Below, one piece after another: positions 44,343 to 53,059 of a stretch of DNA of 58,523 nt. The position numbers were made by a program, and so were the translations under genes. The notes below the pieces were generated by a model, which saw only the letters and a program-made list of their open reading frames with translations, did no database searches and was not told the origin of the DNA. Position 1 is the stretch's first letter. Each line of letters opens with the position of its first letter. Source of the DNA: CAZCAQ01 sp964540135 (lineage in GTDB: Bacteria > Patescibacteriota > WWE3 > UBA101185 > UBA10185); the NCBI GenBank assembly GCA_964540135.1, contig CAZILK010000005.1, positions 1 through 58,523 on the forward strand, in the 5' to 3' direction.

Positions 44343-45269
44343 TCAAATATCAATGTTTGTGAATTTATTTAGTAACCGAATTGCGCTTGAATAGTACTTT
44401 ATTCTTGGCAGTGCGAATTCGACTTTCTCGCCACCAAACTTTTCTTTAAAATGAGCGAAACCTTCCCAGGTAGTTGTTTGGGAAAATCTTGCATCGGCCA
44501 CTCCTTCAAAATCAAGCCATCTATATCCAAATCTTTTTAAGCCCAGAAGTGATTCCCAAACAAGATTATAGCCTGATTTGTTTTTTCTGCCTTCTGCACT
44601 AGTGCCGCCGTACATAAACCATACATTTTTATTAAACCCTAAGAAATACTTCCCGCCAAAAAGCTCGTTGTTTTTGCCATATACCAAAAATAACACCCCT
44701 TCTTCGCCAAATATTTTCGCTTGTTTAAGCAAATGTTCTTGTGAAGTAGTTGTGAATCTTTTCTTCTTTTTTGTTTGTGTTACTAAGGTATAAAAAGCAA
44801 TTAGTTTGTCTTCACTTGGGTTAACAATTCTCTCAACTCTTGCCCCCTCTCTCACCGCTCTTTTAATGGAGTATTTGGCGCTGTGAGAAAAGCTATTCCA
44901 GATATCATTTTCTTTTTGAGTTAAATCGATAAAAAGGGTTGATGGGGGAGACATCACACCTTTTGAGGGCGTAAACCCTGCTCGATCAAGGATTGAAACA
45001 TCCTGAAGTAAAGAGGGTTCAACTTTAAGAAATAGTGCTTTATGTTTTTTCATGAAGATTTCTATCTCTTCAAGATCGCTTTGAGAAATGCTTGGTGATC
45101 TTTGAATTTTAGCGAACTTACCAAAAGTGGTTGAAAGAAGCGCTATATTAATGCCGTTTGAGGTCTTAAGGTGTTCCCAGCCATAGATCTTTAAATACTC
45201 AAACCATTTTTGGGATTGCCTTATATCTGTTATTTCTAGATAAGTTTTTTGAGCTTCAGTAGTTTCCAT
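44343..45269 (-). CDS. FemX/FemAB-family peptidoglycan bridge aminoacyltransferase (second of two)
   Basis: 308 residues of the GNAT-like FemAB fold: WNSFSHSAKYSIKRAVREG, then the second GNAT domain LFGGKYFLGFNKNVWFMYGGTSAEGR and the C-terminal DFEGVADARFSQTTTWEGFAHFKEKFGG, typical of the family. It adds an amino acid from aminoacyl-tRNA to the lipid II stem peptide. Its 5' end overlaps the neighbouring FemX gene by 34 bases, so the two are a tandem pair. Confidence 0.87.
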   Translation of the reverse strand: METTEAQKTYLEITDIRQSQKWFEYLKIYGWEHLKTSNGINIALLSTTFGKFAKIQRSPSISQSDLEEIEIFMKKHKALFLKVEPSLLQDVSILDRAGFTPSKGVMSPPSTLFIDLTQKENDIWNSFSHSAKYSIKRAVREGARVERIVNPSEDKLIAFYTLVTQTKKKKRFTTTSQEHLLKQAKIFGEEGVLFLVYGKNNELFGGKYFLGFNKNVWFMYGGTSAEGRKNKSGYNLVWESLLGLKRFGYRWLDFEGVADARFSQTTTWEGFAHFKEKFGGEKVEFALPRIKYYSSAIRLLNKFTNIDI

Positions 45270-46180
45270 CGTAAGTTATTTGCTGTATTAAACGCATTAT
45301 AATAGACATCGTTTATTACAAAGTCATAAGAATCCATATACTCAACGTGAGTACCTCCAAAGCGCAGTTTAAAGTTAGTAAATCCATACCAAGAATCTTT
45401 TTTATTCTCAGGATCTTTAGCAGCTCCCCACATGTCAAATAAAGTACAGTCCATCGATTTCCCAAGTTTTATTGCTTCCCACCCAACAAGTGTGCTGGCC
45501 TGTAAACTTTTGTAATTCTCATCAGATCCGCCATAAGGGTAGTACACTACATGTTTGTATGTAAAAAGCATCCACGATGCTATCGGGATCTCATTATGAA
45601 TTGCTGTAACAATGTGTGCAATATCAAGGGGTTTAAATATCTTCCATATTTTCTCGTAGTACGGCTTTGGATGAATATAGTATTTTTGTCTGACTGCAGT
45701 TTGTGCAAAGAGGGTATAAAACTTTTCGAAATCTTCTAATGATTCCGCGAGTTCAATTGTAACCCCTTGTTTTTGTGCATATCTTAGATTGTATCTGTGT
45801 TTTGTATGGAGCCTTGAGAGGAGCTCTTCTTCTGGTCTTGCTATATCAAGAAGTACGTTGTATTTAGCGAAAGTATCTCGCGGTGATTTTCTTAAGCCTA
45901 CTTTAGTTATTTTTTCTAAAGCCTTTGTTTCATCGCTAGAGCCTTTGATAATGTCTGGTACATCAAAGTTAATTGCAACGCATCTATTTTTAATTAATGA
46001 GCCTTTTAGCTCATCCCAGTTAATATCAAACGAGCTTATCTTTGGAGCATACGCAAACCGGTAGTTTGTTAGTGGAATTTCATGAGTTGTGTACTGGATT
46101 TTACCCGCAGTATGAGACGTCGTTCCGTATTCGGTTTTAAACCTCCCCCACTCAGGGGATTGTATTACATGCTGATGCAT
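45236..46180 (-). CDS. FemX/FemAB-family peptidoglycan bridge aminoacyltransferase (first of two)
   Basis: 314 residues with the same family pattern: LLSRLHTKHRYNLRYAQKQGV, IASWMLFTYKHVVYYPYGGSDENYK and FDMWGAAKDPENKKDSWYGFTNFKLRFGG. Two copies suggest a two-step or two-residue interpeptide bridge. Promoter on the minus strand: TTGGTC, 17-base spacer, TATAAT (46187-46192), then six bases to the ATG, a textbook leaderless arrangement. Confidence 0.88.
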   Translation of the reverse strand: MHQHVIQSPEWGRFKTEYGTTSHTAGKIQYTTHEIPLTNYRFAYAPKISSFDINWDELKGSLIKNRCVAINFDVPDIIKGSSDETKALEKITKVGLRKSPRDTFAKYNVLLDIARPEEELLSRLHTKHRYNLRYAQKQGVTIELAESLEDFEKFYTLFAQTAVRQKYYIHPKPYYEKIWKIFKPLDIAHIVTAIHNEIPIASWMLFTYKHVVYYPYGGSDENYKSLQASTLVGWEAIKLGKSMDCTLFDMWGAAKDPENKKDSWYGFTNFKLRFGGTHVEYMDSYDFVINDVYYNAFNTANNLRWKLLKLKKLI

Positions 46181-46207
46181 GGAGTCATTATATCCTAGCC
46201 ATTTTCA

Positions 46208-46352
46208 TTGACCAATGGGCATTATTTCTATATCCTAGTTATAAACACCAAAAGGTGTGGTATAAAGGAGACCGATTTGCAAAAACGGCAAATCACAAAA
46301 GGCTCGCTAGTGGAAGGTTTAATAACAGGCCATTACGGGCCTTTTTCTTGCA
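46208..46352 (+). ncRNA. Candidate intergenic small RNA (or 36-codon gene)
   Basis: TTGACC (46208-46213), 17 bases, TATCCT (46231-46236) point to a start near 46243. The transcript would hold hairpins ACACC/GGTGT (46245-46258) and GATTTGC/GCAAATC (46274-46294) and end at AGGCC/GGCCT plus TTTTT (46327-46346), a plus-strand terminator. Alternatively AAAGGAG (46264-46270) six bases before TTG 46277 could start a 36-residue frame ending at 46387 (beginning LQKRQITKG), though that would read through the terminator into the rsmA 3' end. No known RNA family recognised. Confidence 0.4.
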
Positions 46353-46355
46353 GGG

Positions 46356-47111
46356 TTAATTTTGTTTCCGAAACTTTTCTAAACTAAAAAACATCTCTTT
46401 GATTTGTTTTGCGCTAAAGCTCTCAGGTCTTAGTGTTGGCTCACATCCTGTGATAATAAGTTCTTCTTGGCTTAAAGTTTGTTTGATCATCTTCCTTGGT
46501 TGAGAGAAGAACCTGTTTGTAAATCTCATATACTTAACTGTATTAAGTGCGGTTGCATCATCTGCTCTGTCAAAGACAACAATTCCTCCGTCTACTTTTG
46601 GAACAGGGTTAAACATACCTCTTGGGACTTTCTTAACTAGGACAGTTTTATAAAATGCCTGAATGAAGGCTGTATGCATATTCATCTCCCCTTCTTTTGC
46701 GGTTATTTTTTTAGCAACTTCGTATTGAACTAAAAATGCACATCTTTTAGGTTTAGATTCTATGAGGCAAAGCGTCTCAATTATTTGAGACGCTACATTG
46801 TATGGTAGCGAACCACAAACTTTCAAGTTTGGGTGAGATAGAGCTGGGAGTGTGATAAGAGCGTCTGAGTTCACTATCCGTTCGTTCGGAAATTGAACCG
46901 TTAGTTTTTTTGACAGCTCGTCATCTTTCTCAATGGCTAAAAACTCAAACGTGGCGGTTTTTCTATAAGTCAGTAATTCCTGTGTAAGAACACCACCACC
47001 AGGGCCTATTTCAACAACAAAATCTCCGTTCTCAATACCAAGAGCCTTTGCCATTATGATTGCAGGGATTGTGGATTTTAAGAAATTTTGTCCTAAACTT
47101 TTTTTTAACAT
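46356..47111 (-). CDS. rsmA: 16S rRNA dimethyladenosine transferase RsmA/KsgA
   Basis: Dimethylates two adenosines at the 3' end of 16S rRNA. The 251 residues start with KKSLGQNFLKS, carry the SAM-binding VEIGPGGGVLTQEL, the acidic loop AIEKDDEL, and motif IV as GSLPYNVASQ. Motif IV normally reads NLPY; here the first residue is Ser. PRGMFNPVPKVDGGIV and a C-terminal helical domain (FSQPRKMIKQTL) complete it. Divergent from the SpoU gene, 49 bases between starts. Confidence 0.92.
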   Translation of the reverse strand: MLKKSLGQNFLKSTIPAIIMAKALGIENGDFVVEIGPGGGVLTQELLTYRKTATFEFLAIEKDDELSKKLTVQFPNERIVNSDALITLPALSHPNLKVCGSLPYNVASQIIETLCLIESKPKRCAFLVQYEVAKKITAKEGEMNMHTAFIQAFYKTVLVKKVPRGMFNPVPKVDGGIVVFDRADDATALNTVKYMRFTNRFFSQPRKMIKQTLSQEELIITGCEPTLRPESFSAKQIKEMFFSLEKFRKQN

Positions 47112-47160
47112 TCTGTTTTATGACTTGAATTTGCCTCTACTTGGGGCTATTGTAGCATGC

Positions 47161-47640
47161 ATGGCAGAATTTAATGTTGCGCTTGAAAACACCAGAAGCC
47201 TTTATAATGTTGGGTCAGTTTTAAGAACATCTAGTTTTTTTGGTCTCAAAAAGCTGTTTCTCATAGGCTACTCCGGTAAAAGACTCTTACCTAATGGTAA
47301 ATACGAAATTCATGAAAAGATTGCGAAAACCTCTCTTGGTTCATGGGAAGACGTTTTAGTCGTAAGCTTTAACACATCTGAAGAATTTGTAACTTACTGT
47401 GCCAGTGAGGGAATTACCGTTTTGGCAGTTGAGCAAGCATCAAACTCTAAGAGTTTATATAACTACAACTTGCCAGAAGAAACCTCTGTGTTAGTGTTTG
47501 GGAATGAGAAGGATGGGGTTAGTAAGGTAATATGTGATGCATCACAAGCTATACTGGAGATTCCAAGAACAGGAATACACAATTCTTTGAATGTTTCAGT
47601 AGCATGTGCTGTTGTTGTTAGCTTTTTTGTTAAGAAGTAA
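47161..47640 (+). CDS. SpoU/TrmH-family RNA 2'-O-ribose methyltransferase
   Basis: 159 residues from ATG 47161. The three SPOUT motifs are visible: ALENTRSLYNVGSVLRTSSFFG, VLVFGNEKDGVSK and LEIPRTGIHNSLNVSVACAVV, which form the SAM-binding knot. The minimal length indicates no extra tRNA-binding domain. Promoter TTGAAT-N17-TATTGT (47125-47153) ends seven bases before the ATG, which is why this start is preferred to the in-frame ATG at 47056 inside rsmA. RNA target unknown. Confidence 0.88.
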   Translation: MAEFNVALENTRSLYNVGSVLRTSSFFGLKKLFLIGYSGKRLLPNGKYEIHEKIAKTSLGSWEDVLVVSFNTSEEFVTYCASEGITVLAVEQASNSKSLYNYNLPEETSVLVFGNEKDGVSKVICDASQAILEIPRTGIHNSLNVSVACAVVVSFFVKK

Positions 47641-47646
47641 TCTTAA

Positions 47647-49176
47647 TTATTCTTTTGCGTTAGCATCGTTCCTGTACAAGTAAATGTATGGGTTTATATG
47701 GAGATTAAATGGGAAAGTCACTTCGTGTCTTAAGACCATTTTATAATCTTTTTCCTCCAGGTTACCGATTTCAGGGCTGTCGTAAGAGAAGGTGTAAACC
47801 TTTGATTTACCAGTATGAATCTTTCTCCAAGCTCTATTGATTGATATCTGAGAGTAGGTTATACCTTCTGTTTTTACAAGCTCATCTGCTTTTGCGAACA
47901 TATAGTTATTTGAAAGTACAAAGTTCATTGAATACTGATAATTTAGTATCCCTAAAAATAATACAAACGGGAGTACAAATAGGTTATAAATCTTTTTGTA
48001 TGGGGTAATTAAAGTTAGGGCTAGGAATATAAACATTGGGAATGCGGGAAGCAGGTATCTATCAAACATCTCAGATATTAAAAGCATCAGCATCATATAT
48101 CCGCCAAAAAAGTAAAAGAAAACATTATTTTGTTTTCTAATATAATATATAAAGATTCCCGGAATTAGACCTGCTAAAAGTGTTGCCACTAGTTGCCAGT
48201 TTGTAAAAATATCGTAGATAAATCGATACTGATAAGCAGTGCCGTGGATATTCATTGTGTAGTACCCAAAGCGTGTAAAAGTATTTTGGATAAATGGAAA
48301 TTCTCCGGGCCCTATTCTATTAGGATTAAAGTATTTATTTACGAGAAGTAGGCAGGCAACAATGGAGAGAGCAAGAATGATAGTTTTTCGGAGTGTTATC
48401 TTTTTAATCACAAGTAGAAATACTAGAGGAATTGACAGTGCTGCTGTGTAGACTAGATTTGCCCAGCCAAGTGAGAATACGAACTTAAGATCTTTGAATT
48501 TATCTAAGGTAATATCTTTCACATTCATTTCTTCAGTTCTCGGGAACAGGAAATAGTAATACAAGATAATCCCAAGCGTAAAGACAAGCTGAATTAAGGC
48601 GTATTTCCATTTCCTTGAGGCAACAAGATAACAAAGATAAGCAATACCTGTAACTATTGAAACTTGCTTTACGAAAAACCCAAGCGCGACACCAATATTT
48701 GATGCAATGAGCCATTTAAGCTTTAAAGAATTTGTTGCTGTTAAGAAAAAATAAACAGACAGTAAGGTAAAGAACAAGTAAAAGTTCTCTGCCATAAATC
48801 CCCAGATTGAATACACATGAAATGGGTTTAAAAAGAACAAAAACGAAAGCGTTAAAACAGATAACTTATCTTGCGTGAAAAACTTTGAGATGATCTTTGC
48901 AAATATATAGAAGTTAAGCACTGAGAACACAAGAGTAAGAATAGGGAATTTTGTTGACCCGGTTACGAGACTAAAAAACATTCCCAGGAGACCTTGTAAA
49001 TAAAAAGTGTTTGCTGTCTCTGGTCTTAGTGTAAAGTTGCCTTTAATAAACTCAAGTGTGGTCAGAGTTCTATTCCAGTCATCGTTTTGGATAAAATTTA
49101 CCTTTAAACTAAGTGGCAACAGAATTAGAAATAAAGCAAGTGTGATTAATTCTAAATAGTATTTTTTAATCTTCAT
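47647..49176 (-). CDS. Multi-spanning GT-C-type glycosyltransferase-like protein
   Basis: About 509 residues from ATG 49176 (MKIKKYYLELI), which overlaps the upstream stop by four bases (ATGA); a longer frame would start inside that gene. About a dozen membrane segments; the first outside loop FIQNDDWNRTLTTLEFIKGNF carries the paired Asp expected of GT39/GT83-like transferases. The C-terminal outside domain is about 90 residues. It probably glycosylates a surface protein or lipid-linked sugar. Confidence 0.7.
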   Translation of the reverse strand: MKIKKYYLELITLALFLILLPLSLKVNFIQNDDWNRTLTTLEFIKGNFTLRPETANTFYLQGLLGMFFSLVTGSTKFPILTLVFSVLNFYIFAKIISKFFTQDKLSVLTLSFLFFLNPFHVYSIWGFMAENFYLFFTLLSVYFFLTATNSLKLKWLIASNIGVALGFFVKQVSIVTGIAYLCYLVASRKWKYALIQLVFTLGIILYYYFLFPRTEEMNVKDITLDKFKDLKFVFSLGWANLVYTAALSIPLVFLLVIKKITLRKTIILALSIVACLLLVNKYFNPNRIGPGEFPFIQNTFTRFGYYTMNIHGTAYQYRFIYDIFTNWQLVATLLAGLIPGIFIYYIRKQNNVFFYFFGGYMMLMLLISEMFDRYLLPAFPMFIFLALTLITPYKKIYNLFVLPFVLFLGILNYQYSMNFVLSNNYMFAKADELVKTEGITYSQISINRAWRKIHTGKSKVYTFSYDSPEIGNLEEKDYKMVLRHEVTFPFNLHINPYIYLYRNDANAKE

Positions 49177-49880
49177 TGATCTGGTTCCGTTAATAAATAA
49201 ATTGTTGTGTAGCCTGTTCTCCATGGTGCATTTTGGACGTTCTCATACCCTAAGTCAATTTTATTACCTTTAATACCGCCCCCAATATCCTCAGCTTTAC
49301 AAAGACCGTACCCCTCAACATAGAAATATGATCCCATGGTAATTATCTTTGGATCAACAGCACAAGTGCCTTTTCTAACAGGAGTCCCGCTAAAGGTTAG
49401 ACCTCGGCAGCCAACACAGTTTCCATCGTACTTTGTCGCCCACACTTCTAGTTTATTCCAGTACTTTATTTTACCAGCTCCAGGCAGTTCAATCTCTTTC
49501 CAGACAACTTTAGTTCCTTTTGCAATAACTTCGGTAACCGGCGGGGTAGTTTTTGTGTTTACAACCTTTTTGTCTAATACTTCATTCTGCCAGAATGTTA
49601 CAAGATAGGTTATTTCTTTTGTACCTTCTCTGCCTTTTTTTACCGTCTTTTCTGTTCCAAGCTCAAGACTGGAATCGTACTCATATTCTGTATCAAATTT
49701 AATTGATTGTGTTTCAACAGCTTTTTTTTGTTCAAAAGCTGTTTTAGTTTTCATCACAAGAGCATCTGTAAAGGTATCTTGCGTAAGTTTAACTGTTTGT
49801 TTTTGTGATAGGCCCTTATTACCTTCAAGTAGGTAAAGGGCAAAAAGAGTGAAACAAAGTACAAATAGTTTTAGTTTCAT
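49173..49880 (-). CDS. Secreted G5-3D domain protein, probable peptidoglycan hydrolase
   Basis: 235 residues: signal or anchor helix (about 3-19), a G5 domain (about 60-140, EKTVKKGREGTKEITYLVTF then TPPVTEVIAKGTK), and a C-terminal 3D domain. The 3D domain's three Asp are seen in AVDPKIITMGS, KAEDIGGGIKGNKIDLGYE. This is the YabE/Rpf2-like layout: G5 binds the wall and 3D is a lytic-transglycosylase-like catalytic fold. A CVGC cysteine pair is present in the 3D domain. Cotranscribed with the GT-C-like gene. Confidence 0.88.
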   Translation of the reverse strand: MKLKLFVLCFTLFALYLLEGNKGLSQKQTVKLTQDTFTDALVMKTKTAFEQKKAVETQSIKFDTEYEYDSSLELGTEKTVKKGREGTKEITYLVTFWQNEVLDKKVVNTKTTPPVTEVIAKGTKVVWKEIELPGAGKIKYWNKLEVWATKYDGNCVGCRGLTFSGTPVRKGTCAVDPKIITMGSYFYVEGYGLCKAEDIGGGIKGNKIDLGYENVQNAPWRTGYTTIYLLTEPDQ

Positions 49881-49933
49881 AATGCTGTACGTATTTTAAT
49901 GCCTTTGCTCTATAATGTCAGTACTAGCAATTT

Positions 49934-51049
49934 ATGATTTCTTCAACCTTAAAACATTTCTTAAATGCCAAAACACTGCTAGTTGTCGCTGTGTTTATCG
50001 TGGCCATATGTTTTAGATTAACCTTGTTTTCTAAAAATGCTAAAGATGAGCTTACTTATAAAAGGGCAGTTAGTGATTTAGTTGCAGGAATTAATCCTTA
50101 CGACAAAACCATTGAATCGTATAAAACTGATGAAGACACGGGTGATCATGGGTATGCTTATTTGCCGGGACTTTTGTATATTTACACCGCGGCGTATTCA
50201 CTTCACTTTCTAGCGGATATCCCTGTTAAATACTTGCTTAAGATTCCAATACTTATATGTGACTTGGCAATTGGCATTTATATTTTCAAAAAGATTGCCA
50301 AAACACATTATCTTATGGGTCTCTTTGGACTTATATTGTGGTTTTTTAACCCATACATGTTAATTCAACAGAATTATACGTTTACAGAACCGGTTGCTCT
50401 TATCTTTTTACTTCTTGCTATTGCCTACTTTAATAAAGAGACCGTCTTGTCAGGGGCAACGTTTGCTTTAGCGGTTATTTTTAAGACTCTTCCTGCAATG
50501 GTGTATCCCGTATTCTTTTTAAGACAATCTTTTAAAGACAAAAAGATATTTGTAGCTGCAGCCATTCTAGTATCACTTGCCTTTGCTCTCCCGTTTTTTG
50601 AAAGTGTGGATGATTTTCTTAAAATGCTAAATGGATCGCTTTTTGTCCACGGGAGTAGAGCAGTTCAAGGCCGGCCGTTTTTATTCTATATAAGCTATTA
50701 CCTTGGGATTGAATTCATTCAAACTCTGCCTATAAAGCTCTATTCCATGTGGGCATTCTTTGGTGGATTTATAATATCACTTGTACTTTATAAGATGAAA
50801 GTAACAAGTCTGTATGTAAACACTGCTTCAGTCTTTCTCAATTTTTATATTTTTAACCCTGTCTTTAATAGAAGCTATGTTTTGTGGATCCTGCCTTTTT
50901 ATATAATTGGAGCTTCCGAACTCTTTAAGAATAAGAAGTGGCTATATTACACGAGTCTGTTTTTGTATTTTAGCTTTTTCTATTGGTATTTAAATCAATG
51001 GAGCGATGGTTTTCAAATCTCAAAACCACACAAGATTTTTAATTTCTGA
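49934..51049 (+). CDS. GT-C/GT87-like membrane glycosyltransferase
   Basis: 371 residues with about nine membrane segments. The first outside loop (YKRAVSDLVAGINPYDKTIESYK) with LPGLLYIYT resembles GT87/DUF2029 proteins, and FALAVIFKTLPAMVYPVFFLR carries the conserved Lys-containing loop also seen in the 28726-29793 protein. A TATAAT (49912-49917) lies 17 bases before the ATG, so a short leader remains. Its 3' end overlaps the convergent gene by 11 bases. Confidence 0.65.
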   Translation: MISSTLKHFLNAKTLLVVAVFIVAICFRLTLFSKNAKDELTYKRAVSDLVAGINPYDKTIESYKTDEDTGDHGYAYLPGLLYIYTAAYSLHFLADIPVKYLLKIPILICDLAIGIYIFKKIAKTHYLMGLFGLILWFFNPYMLIQQNYTFTEPVALIFLLLAIAYFNKETVLSGATFALAVIFKTLPAMVYPVFFLRQSFKDKKIFVAAAILVSLAFALPFFESVDDFLKMLNGSLFVHGSRAVQGRPFLFYISYYLGIEFIQTLPIKLYSMWAFFGGFIISLVLYKMKVTSLYVNTASVFLNFYIFNPVFNRSYVLWILPFYIIGASELFKNKKWLYYTSLFLYFSFFYWYLNQWSDGFQISKPHKIFNF

Positions 51050-53054
51050 TCAGTTTTTTCTTGTAACGCAGATAGTATAGGTTCATTAACGATAGAGTAA
51101 TAAATGAGATTACAAACCCTGTGTATATAAATGGATTTTTGTAAGTAAGCGTAATATTGTCTCCTGCTTTTACACCTTCTAAACTTAAATAACCGTATTT
51201 CCCATTTTTAATGCTGCCTTTATTGGTATACCAGAAAGGAGAGTAGGTAATCGATGTGATTACTTCTCCTGTTTTTTCAAAATTCGATTCACTAACTATA
51301 AAAGAATGCTTTAGGGGGTGACTGTTTGTTTTTTTGACAGAAACTATTTTAGTACTTGTTGGAGTATAGATTCTAAGAACATGATCCCAGTCAAAGTCTT
51401 GCAAATTATCATATTGGATTGCACGGTCAAGGATAGCGTAGTTATTAAAGTTGGCAAATAAGAAGAGTGGTATTTTAAATTCAGCTTTTTTAGTTACACC
51501 ACTTGAAATAACTCTAGGAGAAATAATTACATCTGCATATTTTGTAATCTCATTAAGCTTGTGTCTTTTGGCTGTCTCTCCTATATCGACACTACCAAAG
51601 AGATATTTAAATCCGTTTAGCGTATAGGCATCTTTTACAGCGTTGTAGCTTGGAAATAAAAAGGCGTTATAGTCGTTTAGAATAACACTCATCTTCCCTG
51701 TATTTTCTAGGTAGTTGTAATATGGAAGCTTATCCATCTCAATTTTTGGATCCATTTTCAAAAAATTAAAAGAGTATGTGTTAACTCCAAGAGTTGACGG
51801 ACCTAACAAAACCTCAGCAAACATTAAAAGTGGTAGCACTAAAACAACGAGACTTAGTTTTCTTTTAAATTCAAGCTTATTTAAAAACAAGACTGTTATC
51901 ATTACCATTGTTGGTATCATAAATACCAGAAACGCAGGTAAAATAGTTAGCCTGTTAAATAGTGGAAGCTTAAACACCAGTTCGCTAACAGGATTATAGG
52001 TTGAAAGTATAAGACCGGTTATAAAAAGCAATATACTATTTAAAACAAGCCTATTTTTGGTTGTTTCTTTGTATTTTAGAATAAACCAAAGTAACGCCAG
52101 AACAAATAACACTGCCCCAATCATCCCTGGAGTAAAACTTGGGGTGTAATAAAGTTTTTTTAACGGGAATATATAGTGAAGTATGTTTTCAAAATGGATG
52201 CGTGATACTCGCCATCCACTGGCATTTGCTGATATTCTGCCAGCAGCAGTAGCGATCAAATAAGCACCTGGAATAAGCTTTATGCTGTAAACCATAAAAC
52301 CGATTACTGGAGCAAGTACAAAGCTTTTATAGGCAAATCTGTAGTTTAAAAAAACATAGCACACCCAAAATACACAAGTTGCAATCGCCATATTCATATT
52401 ACCTTCAAACAAAAAACCAATGCTTACACCGGTAAGTACTATATATTTAAATTTCTTCTCCTTAGCATAGAGATGTGTGAAAGCAAGTAATGCGGGAACC
52501 CATTTATATGTAAAAAGATATTCAATGCCAACACCTGGAGAGAGCCTTAATGCTAAAAATGCATTGTAAGTAAACATGACAGCTCCGAGAAGTGCTACCC
52601 ATTTTTTTAAAGCCAGTACCCTGAAAAAAGCATATGCCAGGTACGAACATAACAACACTTGTAGGATAATGAAAGTATTTGCTGCAACAAATACATCTTT
52701 AACTATAATAAAGACCCAAGTAAACGGTGAGAAGTAAACTGAGAGTGGGCTTGAAAATGCGTCGTAACCGCCGCCAGTGTATGAGTTCCAAATTGGCGGG
52801 AGCTTGTAGTTTAGGGCACTCTTTTGAAAGAAATCAAAGAATGTAATTTGGAGATTGTTGAAGTCCTGTGCGCTAAGTGTCTGCCCGCTGATTAAAAATT
52901 TATTGAAATAAACTAGGACAAATAGAAGTAGTAAGAAAAGTACAAGCTTTGAATCTATAAGATATTTTTTTAATCCCGCTAGTATAAATAGTAAATAAAG
53001 GATAGGTGCAACTACTAGAAAGATCAAAAGCAATGTATTTACGAAATCAAACAT
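51039..53054 (-). CDS. Large YfhO-like membrane protein
   Basis: 671 residues with about 13 membrane segments. SGQTLSAQDFNNLQ and PPIWNSYTGGGYDAFSSPLSVYFSPF near the first outside loop, plus the long C-terminal outside beta domain (about 440-640, ending GYLSLEGVKAGDNITLTYKNPF), match the YfhO-like group linked to teichoic-acid and glycan modification. It starts five bases after the PcrA-like helicase gene. A glycosyltransferase role is inferred. Confidence 0.65.
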   Translation of the reverse strand: MFDFVNTLLLIFLVVAPILYLLFILAGLKKYLIDSKLVLFLLLLFVLVYFNKFLISGQTLSAQDFNNLQITFFDFFQKSALNYKLPPIWNSYTGGGYDAFSSPLSVYFSPFTWVFIIVKDVFVAANTFIILQVLLCSYLAYAFFRVLALKKWVALLGAVMFTYNAFLALRLSPGVGIEYLFTYKWVPALLAFTHLYAKEKKFKYIVLTGVSIGFLFEGNMNMAIATCVFWVCYVFLNYRFAYKSFVLAPVIGFMVYSIKLIPGAYLIATAAGRISANASGWRVSRIHFENILHYIFPLKKLYYTPSFTPGMIGAVLFVLALLWFILKYKETTKNRLVLNSILLFITGLILSTYNPVSELVFKLPLFNRLTILPAFLVFMIPTMVMITVLFLNKLEFKRKLSLVVLVLPLLMFAEVLLGPSTLGVNTYSFNFLKMDPKIEMDKLPYYNYLENTGKMSVILNDYNAFLFPSYNAVKDAYTLNGFKYLFGSVDIGETAKRHKLNEITKYADVIISPRVISSGVTKKAEFKIPLFLFANFNNYAILDRAIQYDNLQDFDWDHVLRIYTPTSTKIVSVKKTNSHPLKHSFIVSESNFEKTGEVITSITYSPFWYTNKGSIKNGKYGYLSLEGVKAGDNITLTYKNPFIYTGFVISFITLSLMNLYYLRYKKKLIRN

Positions 53055-53059
53055 AGAAA

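Noticed and set aside
47056..47160. Longer N-terminus for the SpoU methyltransferase
   Set aside because: It would start inside rsmA and add residues not seen in the family; the promoter at 47125-47153 fits ATG 47161.
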